The translations under genes and the position numbers were made by a program. Below are positions 12,703 to 23,983 of a DNA stretch of 64,000 bases, piece after piece; position 1 is the stretch's first letter, and every line of letters starts with the position of its first letter. The notes under the pieces were generated by a model. That model saw nothing but the letters and a program-made list of their open reading frames with translations. It searched no databases and had not been told where the DNA came from. The DNA is from Allacma fusca (taxonomy: Eukaryota > Arthropoda > Collembola > Symphypleona > Sminthuridae), in NCBI GenBank assembly GCA_947179485.1, contig OX359248.1, positions 4,171,501 through 4,235,500 of the forward strand, in the 5' to 3' direction.

Positions 12703-13480
12703 ATATTGCTGTTACAGGAATTATTCATTTTTTAATCCGCTGTAGTACGTTTTAACTTAATTTGATATAGGGTTGTTTTTATAAAATGTATGAAACATCG
12801 CGCAATTGTTTTTAAATTAAGTTTTGTAATAGACAAAATAAGTTGCAACACTCCGCATTACAAGTCAACTAAAATGTAAAAGCGTCTTTAATTTCCATTA
12901 TTTCTGTACTTGGAGCGCATCAAGTCATCAGTACGTGGTAAGTGGCGGTATATGAAGAAATCAATTGATTCGGATGAGCAAGTATTACAAGTTTTTATTC
13001 AATTATGAATTATTAATTCATCACTCCTAATACTCCAATTATGTTTTCTCTTGCGCCATGCAGCATCAACGAGTTACATTTTTTAGAAAATATTTTACAT
13101 GAATAAAATATAGCTGGATAGTTCTCAAAACAGTAAATTACAAACGATGAAAATAAGATTTTCTTTCGGCTCTAAGCAACCGCTAAGTTATCTTCCGAAA
13201 ACTAATTGATGCATATCAATGCAAACTACGATAGCTTGATTAGATAACACGCTTAATTTGCTGTCAATCCTACACGCATCACATTTTGAGTTGCAGATTA
13301 AAAGTTTTACATAATGTGGCTGATACTAAGTTCATATTGGGTTTCTAATCTATCGTCTTGGTCCAGTTGAATGGGTGAGCATTGTGAGCAAGACAAACTG
13401 TCACCTGTTTAAGTTTTACCATTTGGATCTCATTTTAAATTTACAAGATAAAAATAACGTGCAACGAAACATGAACCTAA
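12703..13480. other. Shared 3' flank between fry and TBC1D15
   Basis: AT-rich non-coding sequence between the retroelement and the TBC1D15 stop. A plus-strand AATAAA at 13102-13107 could be the original fry signal. A minus-strand AATAAA at 12994-12999 fits the TBC1D15 3' end. No fry-like coding sequence is visible here in any plus frame. Confidence 0.55.
12994..12999 (-). terminator. Probable TBC1D15 polyadenylation signal
   Basis: Minus-strand AATAAA about 480 bp past the TBC1D15 stop codon, in an AT-rich stretch. Assigned by position only. Confidence 0.4.
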
Positions 13481-16400
13481 TTAATTACCAATAGGATGTT
13501 CTTCTTCCACTGAAAGTTCGCTAACAGAATTTCCAAGTTCTATTGCAGATGGGCCAGCCTCCTCTAAAGTTGGTAGGCCCAAAATCTCCTTCGCCCGTTT
13601 AGGTAGTTTATCTGAATTATTTACAAGTTGCAAATAAATTGCTTCCGCTAATTTTAAAGCCTCTTCTAAATCAATCCTTAAGGATAAGTCGTTCAAATGC
13701 TGAAAATAGATCAGATAATATTATTAACATTCATGCTTTCTAGTAATATGGAAACAAGTGGAGAACTCACTCTCAATATTTCGCTAAGACCATATTTGTT
13801 ATCCATAACAGTATCACGATGAGCTTCCAATATAGCTACACCAAAAATTAGATGGAAATTTGGACCCGGCAATTCTGTCCACAATGCTTCCCATAATGTA
13901 AGGGTGTCAACAGGAGAAAATTCACGCTGAAATTAAAGGATAAATTTAATTTTCAAGGAAATTGTATTATCTTTAGAGTTTACAAAATTCTTATTGATTA
14001 ATTAACTATTCACAATGGTTGCTTACTTTAAATAAAATGAGCATCCACCGGAAAGCAAAGAACATATTTGAGGCATCACAGGCATCTAAATAGGCGCTGA
14101 ACATAGGGTCTACAATCTGAAGTATTGTGTACATATCACTAAGCTGCTGCTTCATTCCCTCTTGGCTCATTTCAAAATTTGAATTCTGTAAAAGCAAACT
14201 TAAGTTAAAACTGATCCAATTAAAAAATCATGAATAAGCGTAAATAAGAGGAATTACTATGCGATCCATGAATCTAACAAACAGCCAAAATGCTTCAATT
14301 TCATCTTGAACTTCCATGAGTATTGGGGCCAAAATATCACTCATGCCTTGAACATATCCCAGGTTGAAATTGTACATCATATAAGTTAAAAGAATATTTT
14401 TTAGAATTTCCATCCCTTCGCTATCGTCCCCTTTGAAGTAGTCCATAGCACGATCGGTACGAGCGACATCTTTTTCTATGAATAGCAAATGACAAATAAA
14501 ACTAAACATTTAAATATTTAAAAAAATCCGAGTGCTTCGGAAAAGACACATTTCTATTTGAACACTATACCAAATTTCAAGTAAAAAAAGTGATACAAGT
14601 GCAACACTGGACTTGCATAAACTGACTTTACCTATTAGGGATTTATAATCTCGAAATGCATGAAATCTACTTTCTTGGTCTTCTGTCACAGAGAGCCACT
14701 GATTTTTCATTCTTTTGTAATCCTGTGCTAATAGCCGGAAGGCTGATTTTCGTTCCTCGTATGATGAATCAGCGCCGTATAATCCTAACAGAAACGGCCA
14801 CACAGGTTTCTTGATGTTTACATCCACACCCTGCGAAAAATTTAAACCGATCCTTCTCACATGGATACTACTTTTCTTGATATGAAATCAACAACGTAAT
14901 CGAAGGTTTCGAGTACTGCAACTAATACAGTCATCAATAGTAATAACCTACCCCTCTAAACACAATTGATTTAATTTCCTCAAAATTTTTAATTCGTCCA
15001 AGGTTGTCCATATAGTCCAACCACTGCTCTTGACTCAATTGCTGGCCTCGATAAGTTTTCGGTCTTGGAGTTAGTTGCACACATTTGTCAGGTTTAAAAA
15101 CAACCTCGTAGCCTTCATCATTTGTTGTGTAATCCGCAAAATGATCCCTGTTTTCAGGCTCAGGGGCTGCCTTTGGCTCGGGAGGAGGAGACGAGTTAGG
15201 TGGACTTATATTTAGTTGCTGTTGGATATAATTATGTGCTGAGGTGGCTAGAAATGTCAAATAAGGATTCGGTTTCACCTCTTTTTTAACAAGCAAGGTA
15301 TATTTTTGCTTGAATAATAATATCAGTATACAATTACCCACAACACCACCAACTTTAGCCAACATGGTAGTTGTGAACGATTTAGGATCCGTAGTGAAAT
15401 CGTTAACATATCCTAAAACATTTCGTGCTGAATCTGGGAGTAGGTCCGCAAACGAAGGGGGAGTGGAATAAACGTCTCTTTTGGCTTTCACCAGGTACGA
15501 GTTTCTATTTCTGTGCTGCCTGCAAAACAGAATAGTAAAACAAAATGAAAGTACTCCTGATACTACAAGTGTACATTTACAAACATTAATTTAAAAATAC
15601 GTGGAAAAAGTTCAATATCGTACTGTTCCAGATCGACGAAACGGTATAAGGCGGAAATTATGTTATTCGGAGAGCCCTTATGAAAAACAAAGGGATTCTG
15701 AAGTGATCCATCACTTAAGTAAATAACGAGTTCCTCAGGTCCGTGTTTTTGCTGCGTTACCGAAAAGGACCGAATCTCTGTCAAATCTAGTTTGACATTT
15801 TTATCCGACCCAGTCGTATTGTCCGAAAATACAAAAGACACATGATCTGCAAACAGAAGTTTATATGTATACACACTCCACATTACCAAGAAACACAAAA
15901 TGGTTCCCCCAGCTCTCGTCCCACCAGGGCACCGGTATGTAACAATGTCATGGATATCACTCACCGGTGGAAGACGCCCTGCTGTATCCCACCCCATTGG
16001 TATGCGTCAAAAGCCTCTCACTGGAACCGGCACAGCTGCTTGGACCAGAATCCGCTCTCCATTCTATGTAGGTCCCTCTTGACTGCAACAAGTGAAATCA
16101 CACCATGAAAATACCTCTAAGTTTCCTGCCAAGAGCTAATTTGCTACTGACGGTCTCAGAACATCCGTGATATTTATCCAAGCTTGCTATCCACATAAAA
16201 TTACAATACTGACTTACGTTCTGAGTAATTAGTAATTTCCCCGGAATAAGTGTCTCATGTTTGCCTCGTTTGCCCGACGAATGCGTTATGATGATTTTTT
16301 GAGACACACCACCTTGCTCGTACACCATCTGCAACCACAAAATAATTATACATGGAATCACGAGCCACCCAGCATTACCTTAGGAATAAATAATAAGCCA

Positions 16401-16676
16401 GACAGGCAGGTATGATTCAGAGCTTACAATTAGTCATATACTGAAAAGTAAATACAAAAATATACCAGCGCTCTCAAAGACTCTGTGGAGGGTTTATCAT
16501 ACAAAAAAAATTACAGAGGAGCAGAAAAACAAAAACATTTCAATGACATAAAGAGGAATCCGATGAATGTAACACACTGGCAATTTTTTTATTACCTCAG
16601 TTGGCATATCTTCAATCTCAGCAAAAGGCGACGACACTCGGGTGCTTTGTTGACATTCATTCTGTGAGGATGACAT
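13481..16676 (-). CDS. TBC1D15: TBC1D15/TBC1D17-type Rab GTPase-activating protein
   Basis: Ten coding exons on the minus strand: 16676-16596, 16328-16218, 16082-15965, 15846-15581, 15515-14952, 14830-14632, 14475-14258, 14185-14027, 13926-13771 and 13699-13481, giving 696 residues. The ATG at 16676 is the first in frame after the leader. The N-terminal Rab-binding half has VYEQGGV, TYIEWRA and the FVFSDNTT region. The TBC domain starts near residue 380 (PVWPFLLGLYG). The catalytic pair is intact: the IxxDxxR arginine near residue 452 (DVARTDR) and the YxQ glutamine near 489 (GYVQGMSD). Later family segments include FFAFRWMLILFK, LWEALWTELP and AKEILGLP. In animals the protein stimulates GTP hydrolysis by Rab7-type GTPases and works with Fis1 at mitochondria. 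All junctions keep frame; the exon 4/5 boundary is the least certain and could shift by a few codons. Confidence 0.92.
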
Positions 16677-17780
16677 ACTCACTAGCTGACCAGACGAACA
16701 AATGTCACACTTTCAAGAGTTTCTAATACTCCGTCTAGGTCACTCCACGACCTTTGTACTTCACAACACACCGTACCTACCTGTTCTCAAAGTAAACAAA
16801 GGAACGAAGATCACTTCCTACAAGACAAAACACCAACTTTCTATATCCTCAAGACCCAAACACCAATCTAATTACTTAAGTCCTTGTGAACCTTGGAAAT
16901 CGTATTAATTCTAGAAAATCCTAAGTGACTAAACGTCCAAACGATCTCAAACTGAGCTTTGAATAAGTTGCTTAAAACTTGCATAACTTAACTTTGAGTT
17001 GACTAATGTCAGTGGTAGTTATACTATCTGCGATTTAATCAAGAAGGAAGTAACATGCGATTGGCTAATTATGAGTGTCTATGATGCAAACAAAAAACTT
17101 GTATCAAGTTTTGATGTTAAAATCGCCTGAAAGGGAAATTCTCCCCCGGATTGTGATCCTCTCCTAATAATTCTCTTTCCCGCGATTTTTTAAAAATACA
17201 TTTGGATTAAAACGTAGTACTTTCGATTATTTTAGTTTCGATCGAGCAGCGAGTGAGTTTGATATCCACGCAGGCCTTTAGACATAGCCTTGAGCTCCCC
17301 CGCTTAATAACGGGCTTTAAATAAGCAGTCTACTAAAGTTACCACTGGTCAAAAAGGACACTCTGAAACTGGGGACACTAAGGACGTTGAACCTCGAAGT
17401 CTCGGGTAAAATCTTAGAGGGACCGTTCATTCAATGATCCAGGCGCTTGTCAGGAAATAAATTAAAATTGACACACCATTTCCATGAAATGCTTTCAAGC
17501 ACCGAAAAATCACTAATTAAATTATGTATTATTATTATTATTATTTATTAATTGAATTATAAGTGCAATATTTGCTTGTACTGTAAACATGTGTGTAAAA
17601 AAGTCATCAAAATGTCACCCCACTGTTAAGGTAATATATTAAAAATCGTAAATTGCAATCGGTTGACTGACAGCTCAATGAGCGAAGCAATGGGCGGCGT
17701 ATGCGTTTCACATGAGTAAAAATGAAAATTAATGTCTCACTTATATAGTTGTAGTAGCAACAATTTGTTTTTTTATGAAC
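16677..17780. promoter_or_regulatory. TBC1D15 upstream region
   Basis: About 1.1 kb upstream of the TBC1D15 start, with no convincing coding frame. The 5' UTR and promoter must lie here because the gene reads leftward, but no TATA box or initiator could be fixed. Confidence 0.35.
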
Positions 17781-18235
17781 ACAATTTTTTCGAAGTTCCC
17801 AGAAACTGAAATATTTGAACTGGTTTGCATACACGAATGCTGAAATATTGAAGAGAAGAAAGTTAAAAACCAATCCCATTGTGCATGAGATGTCTATTTT
17901 TTTAGGAAAATTGGAAAATTCGAAGTGGTCTGCACAACATGTTCAGGGAAATTTAAAGCGTAAATTATGTTTTTGAAATTTTTAAAAATTTATCGAAATA
18001 TCCGAAAATTCAAAATGGTTTGCACATCTACAAGGTCACCAGGAGGTTAAGTTGGATAATTTTTTTCCAGCTTAGCTCAGTGATATAGAAGCTTTTGTGT
18101 CGACAAGTTCAAAACCAAGATCGCTCCAAGATTCCGTTTATTGAAAAATTTCCTATAATTTTTGGAAAACTGGGAAATTCAAAGTGGTGGTTTGATAATT
18201 TATGAGGTCAGGGCACTGCTGAAGCAAAATTCACT
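17780..18235 (+). repeat. Dispersed repeat family, left cluster
   Basis: Degenerate copies of a unit marked by a TTCGAAGTGGTTTGCACATC-like core. A following part includes a GATTCCGTTTATTGAAAA motif and a GGAAATTCAAAGTGG motif. Partial copies start near 17790 and 17905, and a longer copy covers about 17990-18232. The longest copy aligns clearly with 19548-19765. No coding capacity is seen. Confidence 0.7.
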
Positions 18236-18760
18236 TAAAAGAGTAGACTTGACTTGGCTCCGGATGGTGTTAATATTATGAAACTTGACTGCAATAGACT
18301 AGGACACCTTGCGAAAACACACGACTTAACGAGCCTTGACTTGCATGACTTCATGTAAAAGCTAGTCAAATCACAATTACTTCAGGCTCCCTCATGTAGC
18401 TGTAAATCAAAGCTAGTTAGCCAGGGTGAAATTCCATCATCAGTACCGTTTAGTATGCTTAAGTATATGGTTTCGTTTGAAAGGATCAAAACATGAAATT
18501 GTCAGCTGAGCCGTGTAGAAATGTTTAGGAACACTATTTATTCTTTAACACTGCAATTAATTATAATGAAAGCTAGGATACATTATTTCCCACATTATTT
18601 TCTATATTTTTTGCAAAAGTTTTTAAAGCGAAGCGCTTTTGTAAAATTGCTCGTTTTTGATTTTGTCCTTCTAAAGGCTCCCGCACGGGACAAGATACAA
18701 CCGCCGGACAAGCGGCAAACGACCTGTTGGGTCCTGCACTTGGGAATAACGCCTTTACTT

Positions 18761-19107
18761 TTTCAATTTTCAAAATTTCATGAAATTTCGAAAATTCCCC
18801 GAATTCACTTAAAAATCTAATTTAACCGTACAAACGAATTCGTTGATCACTAAAGTCGTGGGAAATACCTTTCCCGCCCAAATTTCCTGAAATTTCCAAA
18901 ATATTCCGAATCGACGTAAAATTCTGATTTAATCGCTCGAAAGAATTCCTTGATCAATAAAACCGTCGAAAATACCTTCCTCGCCACAATATTCAAAATT
19001 TTATGAAATTTCGAAAAAACTTCGAATTGACGCGAAAACCTGGGTTAACCACAGGAACTAGATTTTAACTCGTTGATCACTAAGGTCGTAAAAATACCTT
19101 CCCTGCC
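18761..19107 (+). repeat. Three-copy tandem repeat, unit about 107-122 bp
   Basis: Units at about 18761-18879, 18880-18985 and 18986-19107. Each opens with AAATTTC-type palindromic strings. A GAATTCGTTGATCACTAA-like centre follows, and the unit ends AAATACCTTTCCCGCC or a close variant. The copies are diverged, so the array is not recent. No open frame is conserved between them. Confidence 0.8.
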
Positions 19108-19504
19108 TTGAAATCCAGCTTCGCTTTTGTTGCAATCGATGAATCGATTGCAGTTTTGGATTTTTTATTAATAATTATATTTAAATTGTAACTAAAATTA
19201 AAAATACCTTGCTGTAAAACCTTTTTTCTTGGAAAAATTTGATTCAGCATGTCATTGTATTGTTAAAGTCGCAAAAATTAACTACAAACTAATTGTTACT
19301 TCCTCAAAAATATTGCTGAACATTCTTGTATTGATCTTTGCAAACTACACATGTTATTTCTCATTTGTAGGTCGTTTGATGCAAATAGTCATGAGTCAGG
19401 GGGATAATTTTTTTGTAAATCTCTCTGGAAAATCATTTCTGAATTTCTTTGCTGAATCTAATGTCACTGCAGGAAGGTTTTCAACGACCGACTGGGAAAT
19501 GTTT

Positions 19505-19970
19505 TGAATTTGAATTCTTTTGAATTTTTTTCGAAATTTCGAAAAATGAAAAAATTCGAAGTGGTTTGCACATCGACATGGTCAGGAGATTATGTTGGGC
19601 AAATTTGTTTACACCTAAGCTTAATGGCTTAGAAGCCTTTGTGTTCACTAGATCAAAACGAGACCGCTCCAGGATTCCGTTTGTTGAAAAGTTTCCCATA
19701 TTTTTTGGAAATTTGAAAAACTGGGAAATTCTAAGTGGTTGGAGGATCATTCATGAGGTCAAGGGAACGTGTAAACTAAATTTGAAGCGTAAATATCAAT
19801 TTTGAATTTTTTCGAAATTTTGTCAAAATTTTGAAAATTGAAAAATTTGAAGTGGTTTGCACATCTACGTGGTCAGGGGGTTGTGCTGCTGAATTTGTTT
19901 TCCAGCTAAGTTGAATACCATGGAAGCCTTTTTGTCCACCAAGGACAGATCCGGGATAATTCCATTATAT
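19505..19970 (+). repeat. Dispersed repeat family, right cluster
   Basis: Two more copies of the unit seen at 17780-18235, at about 19515-19775 and 19805-19970. Shared strings include GTGGTTTGCACATC, TGGTCAGG, AGCCTTTGTG and GGATTCCGTTTGTTGAAAA. The second copy is cut short after CACCAAGGACAGATCC. Confidence 0.75.
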
Positions 19971-19982
19971 CGCTTACAATTA

Positions 19983-20075
19983 GCTCATACAAAGTCTCGT
20001 TATACCAAACGGGTTCTAATGTAACGTGGGAATTTTGGGGGATGAAACCGTATCTACATTAGATCCTGTATGAGC
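19983..20075. repeat. Imperfect inverted repeat
   Basis: The outer arms GCTCATAC and GTATGAGC pair perfectly. Inner parts TTCTAATGTA and TACATTAGA also pair, with about 20 unpaired bases in the left arm. It could be the remains of a foldback element. Confidence 0.4.
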
Positions 20076-22110
20076 GAGGCCTGTATATTATAACTATTGA
20101 TGCTGATTGTTATAAGGAGATCTTCGGCAGGGAGACCTGGAGGAATAATTGTATGGATTAATTTGTATTCGAAGTACATAACTTCAATTTGAGAACCAAA
20201 CCTTGGAGGTCACGTGTATTGACATAAATCTTGGCCACCTTGTATAAAACCCAAATGTCGGAAACCTTGTTGAGCATGGATTCTGTAATTGCGCCATATG
20301 TCTACCCTTCAACCCTTCATGTCCCAGTCTGTGTCATTTAACTCTTAATTTCCGATTGAAGGTTATGAAAGTGTAAGTATACTTATGTCCTCGGAAGAAT
20401 TAATGCTACTCCAAAAATGCTATTGAACAATGGCCTTGCCTCGGTATTTATTCAATGAGCATTGACCTGGTAATGTAATTTATGTATTTGTTCATTACGT
20501 GCTTAAACGATGGGGTTATTTCCAGAAGTCGACTTTTTTGACTGCAAAGATTTGAAATTAAAAAAATTTCGCCGATAAACAGACAATAATGCTTTGATGG
20601 GTATATCAGTACAAGTAAAAGTACAAGGTCATTATAAATGTTCCGGTGTGAGTTGACACCGCTATATTTACCGGTACTCATTGTGAATGAAATGTTGGCT
20701 TATAATGACACTTCCATTTCCTCATTAGATCCAGTTGAAATTTGAAATCATTGGGAATTAGAGCATTTTTTTCCATCAGGATGAATCAATTAATTTTATG
20801 ATTGAATTTACGATGCAGCTTCTCGTCACTTGTTGTTTGTTGCCTGAAGATGACCAGCAGTTTCCTACCGAAAACAAATCAGAAAAGCGTTTTTCATGTG
20901 GTTTATGACTACTGATGGATGAAATGCGAAAGTTATAAAGAAATACAGAAAACAAGCATATCTGAATCATTATGCTCTGATCATTCTGAACCACACATGT
21001 TATGGCTTCAGTGCATATTTCATCTTTGATCCAGAAGTTTTTAAAAATTTGTGGATTTAAGAAATATACGAAAAAGATAATACATTCGTTCATACTTGCT
21101 CACAGCAAGGAGAAAAAGGCCCTGAACCCTGCCAACTAATATGCAAGTAGACCCTCGTTTGTTGTTAGCAGTTACATGTTTGTACCGATAGTACCTGGAT
21201 CTGTTATTCCACTAGCAATATATAGACCTACTATATTTAGTAAGACACTGCACACAAACAATATTTATTATTGTGCATATAGTCTAACCCCTATTCATAG
21301 CAATGTCCTTGGACAGTCAATACGCCAGTGACCGGGTTTGTAAAAATAACTGTAAGGGTCTAATTATTTATAGCCGCGACCTTCACCCTGACTGAATGAG
21401 ATTTGACTCCTAAAACTCAGCAGGTACTTCCAAGCCTCTATTCACTGATAATATCCCTACAAATCTAATATTTCCACTTACAAGTAAATAAGCATACTTA
21501 CTCAAAATGAAAATGTTATCGGTACTACTATTCCCAACCCAATCACATTCTGTATACAGATCTTACACGACACAACATCAATCCACAATTATTATTGCTA
21601 CTCAAGGTTGCACATTACCCCATAGAAGCAGCTCCCCCTTGCGTCATCAATCTTCGGAAAAAACTGTACCCCCTCCACAGTTTTTGTATTACAGACAAAA
21701 TTATTTTAACTTCCAAAATTTTATCTGCACAATCTACACTAGTATCAAATTGATTTTCATCCCCAAGTATTTATTTTTCGACTACGTATAATAATTAAAC
21801 CAAGCATATTTTAATCGGGCCGATACTTATTACAGTTACAGTTTAAAGGGACCCATGATAAGACGCCTTTATCTATTGCAAAATTTTGACCAAATGCTCT
21901 AAATTCATACATATTTTCGAAATGGAATGGCTTCACCCACAACAGTTTATGCTTCTGAAATTTATGAATGAAAAGTTCATCGAAATAGTCATTCAACTTG
22001 TCCCGTGTTTTTTAAAGGTGGACGGGTTTTTCCTGGAATTGAGGGTAACTTCTATTTATAAGGACATGGAACTATTTTCATATATTTGGCTTTTTTAGCG
22101 TTTTTTTTTG
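20076..22110. other. Non-coding AT-rich intergenic sequence
   Basis: Two kilobases with only short chance frames and no recognised domain, RNA gene or repeat structure. Confidence 0.5.
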
Positions 22111-22500
22111 TAGTGTTGGTCTTCCTATAGTGACAGAATGGAAAAATAGTTGGGGTGGACTAGTGGCACGCGACTTGGAGGAAGATTGGGAGAGGCTTCT
22201 GGGTGTTGGATGTGTTGGAGGTGCAAGCCGTGCAAGGGGTTCGAGTAGATGGGTCGTCACGAGAGCTCTGACTGCAGATTTGAATTTGCGGAGGGAAAAG
22301 TGTTTGTGGCTGTGGCTGGATGGATGGTCTGGACAGGGGAAGTTGGGTAGGAGGATTTGGACGCATGGATAACTCGAGTTTTGTGAGGAGCATCAGACAG
22401 AGTGAGACTGCTTTGGGAATAGTTGCTGAGAGGAAAGGCGGAGGTGAATTCATTCTTTGTCTTGTCAGAGAGGAAGCGGGACCCTCGCCGCATATTCAGT
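22110..22500 (+). promoter_or_regulatory. G-rich island upstream of mex-3
   Basis: A G-rich (plus strand) segment that contrasts with the AT-rich surroundings and ends about 155 bp before the mex-3 ATG. Short open frames exist on both strands, but none looks like a protein family. Its position suggests the mex-3 promoter or 5' UTR; a 5' non-coding exon is possible. Confidence 0.35.
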
Positions 22501-22654
22501 CCAATATAATTAAATACTTGGCAATTTTAATTCTCCTTCAAACTTGATTAAGTACTACAATAAATACGTGCAACCCACACTTTTTTAAAAAAATTACAAC
22601 GTAAATTTGTTGACAATTGTTTCATTCGGGAAATTTGTCGTGAATTCTGTGATC

Positions 22655-23937
22655 ATGCCTGCTAGTCTTTTTGGAGAAATGGACCAGCATTATGGAAATT
22701 CAGCGGTCGGTGTCGGACTCGAAGATCAACGGGCAATTCAGTTGGCCCTTGAGTTGTCCATGCTTGGACTTACCAGTGATCCTCAGCCAATATCCCATGA
22801 CTCGGTCAACAACTCCGACTCTCATTTCTTCACGTCTCCTGGGGATGAGATCAGCAGAATTTTACCCAAAAAGAGCCAGAACATGACCGAATGTGTTCCA
22901 GTTCCAAGTTCCGAACATGTCGCCGAAATTGTTGGACGCCAGGGTAAGCCCATGTCACTCATTTTTATCCATCACTTTATAAATATCTTAGTATTTTGTG
23001 TCCATTGGCTGTTTTGATTGGGAGTCAGTCCTATTTCATTGGATTTTTCCTTTGTTTTAGTTTTTTTTTCTCTCTCTTGTAGTCTTGAGTGGTACGTAGT
23101 AGGAGAGGTTCTCCGGAATTAGATTTGAAGCATTAATTCAGACTTACGGGGGTCCCCGAACCTTTTGGAAACTACGTTGGTCTTGGGAGTTGTTGATTTC
23201 TCAGGGATTATTGATGAATTAGGATTTTTTTCATTTACATGTTTGGGGATACACCCCCATATGTAGATATACCAGTTGACATTTGAATGTCTCTAACTGA
23301 GCAGTTGACGACTGGTTTAGGTAGTGTTGTTGTGTCAAGTTGTTTTTTTTGTGTGCAAAATAGTGCTTAGAAGTCATTATGAAGATTTCCAGTGAACAAG
23401 GAGTCTTGACTTACGTTGGGGCTTTTGAAAATGCAGTCCTGTGAGAGTATATTATTAGCTCATGTATATTGTTGGGTTGTAGGAGCGCAGGCTATAGGTG
23501 CATTTCAAATTAGTTATTAAACGTTAACAAACTAAGTGGAAGTCCTATGGTTTTTTGCGTAGGTTTGCTCACTGTCGTTATCAGTCAAGTGAAGTTGTGA
23601 GTCATATTTACGTATTGTAGTATCTAATTTGTACGTACTGATAGTGTTCTGCATAATTTCCTGGTATTTATATCTACATATACGATTGCATCATGATTTC
23701 CGATGTGATTTTGCGGTGGAATAACATGGAAGATATTTTCCAGTGTGGAAATGTGAGGCTTGTTGTACGTATACAAATACCAGGTATCAAGGTATATCTA
23801 TTAGATGAGGGGATTATTAGTTCACTGATCGTTTGTTTGTTGGAAGGTCTGCCGAGGGCATGGTAGGGGCAATAAAGCTGTAACGACACATGATCATATC
23901 GGTTGCTTTCAGTATGGGTTGTTGCATTGTGTATGTA

Positions 23938-23983
<46 letters not shown>

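Noticed and set aside
16098-16217. Extra coding segment between TBC1D15 exons 2 and 3
   Set aside because: The open frame passes a good donor (GTAAGT), and skipping it places TYIEWRA directly against the human VIVDWRP segment.
22130-22493. Overlapping small frames on both strands before mex-3
   Set aside because: No protein-family features; more simply explained by G-rich upstream sequence.
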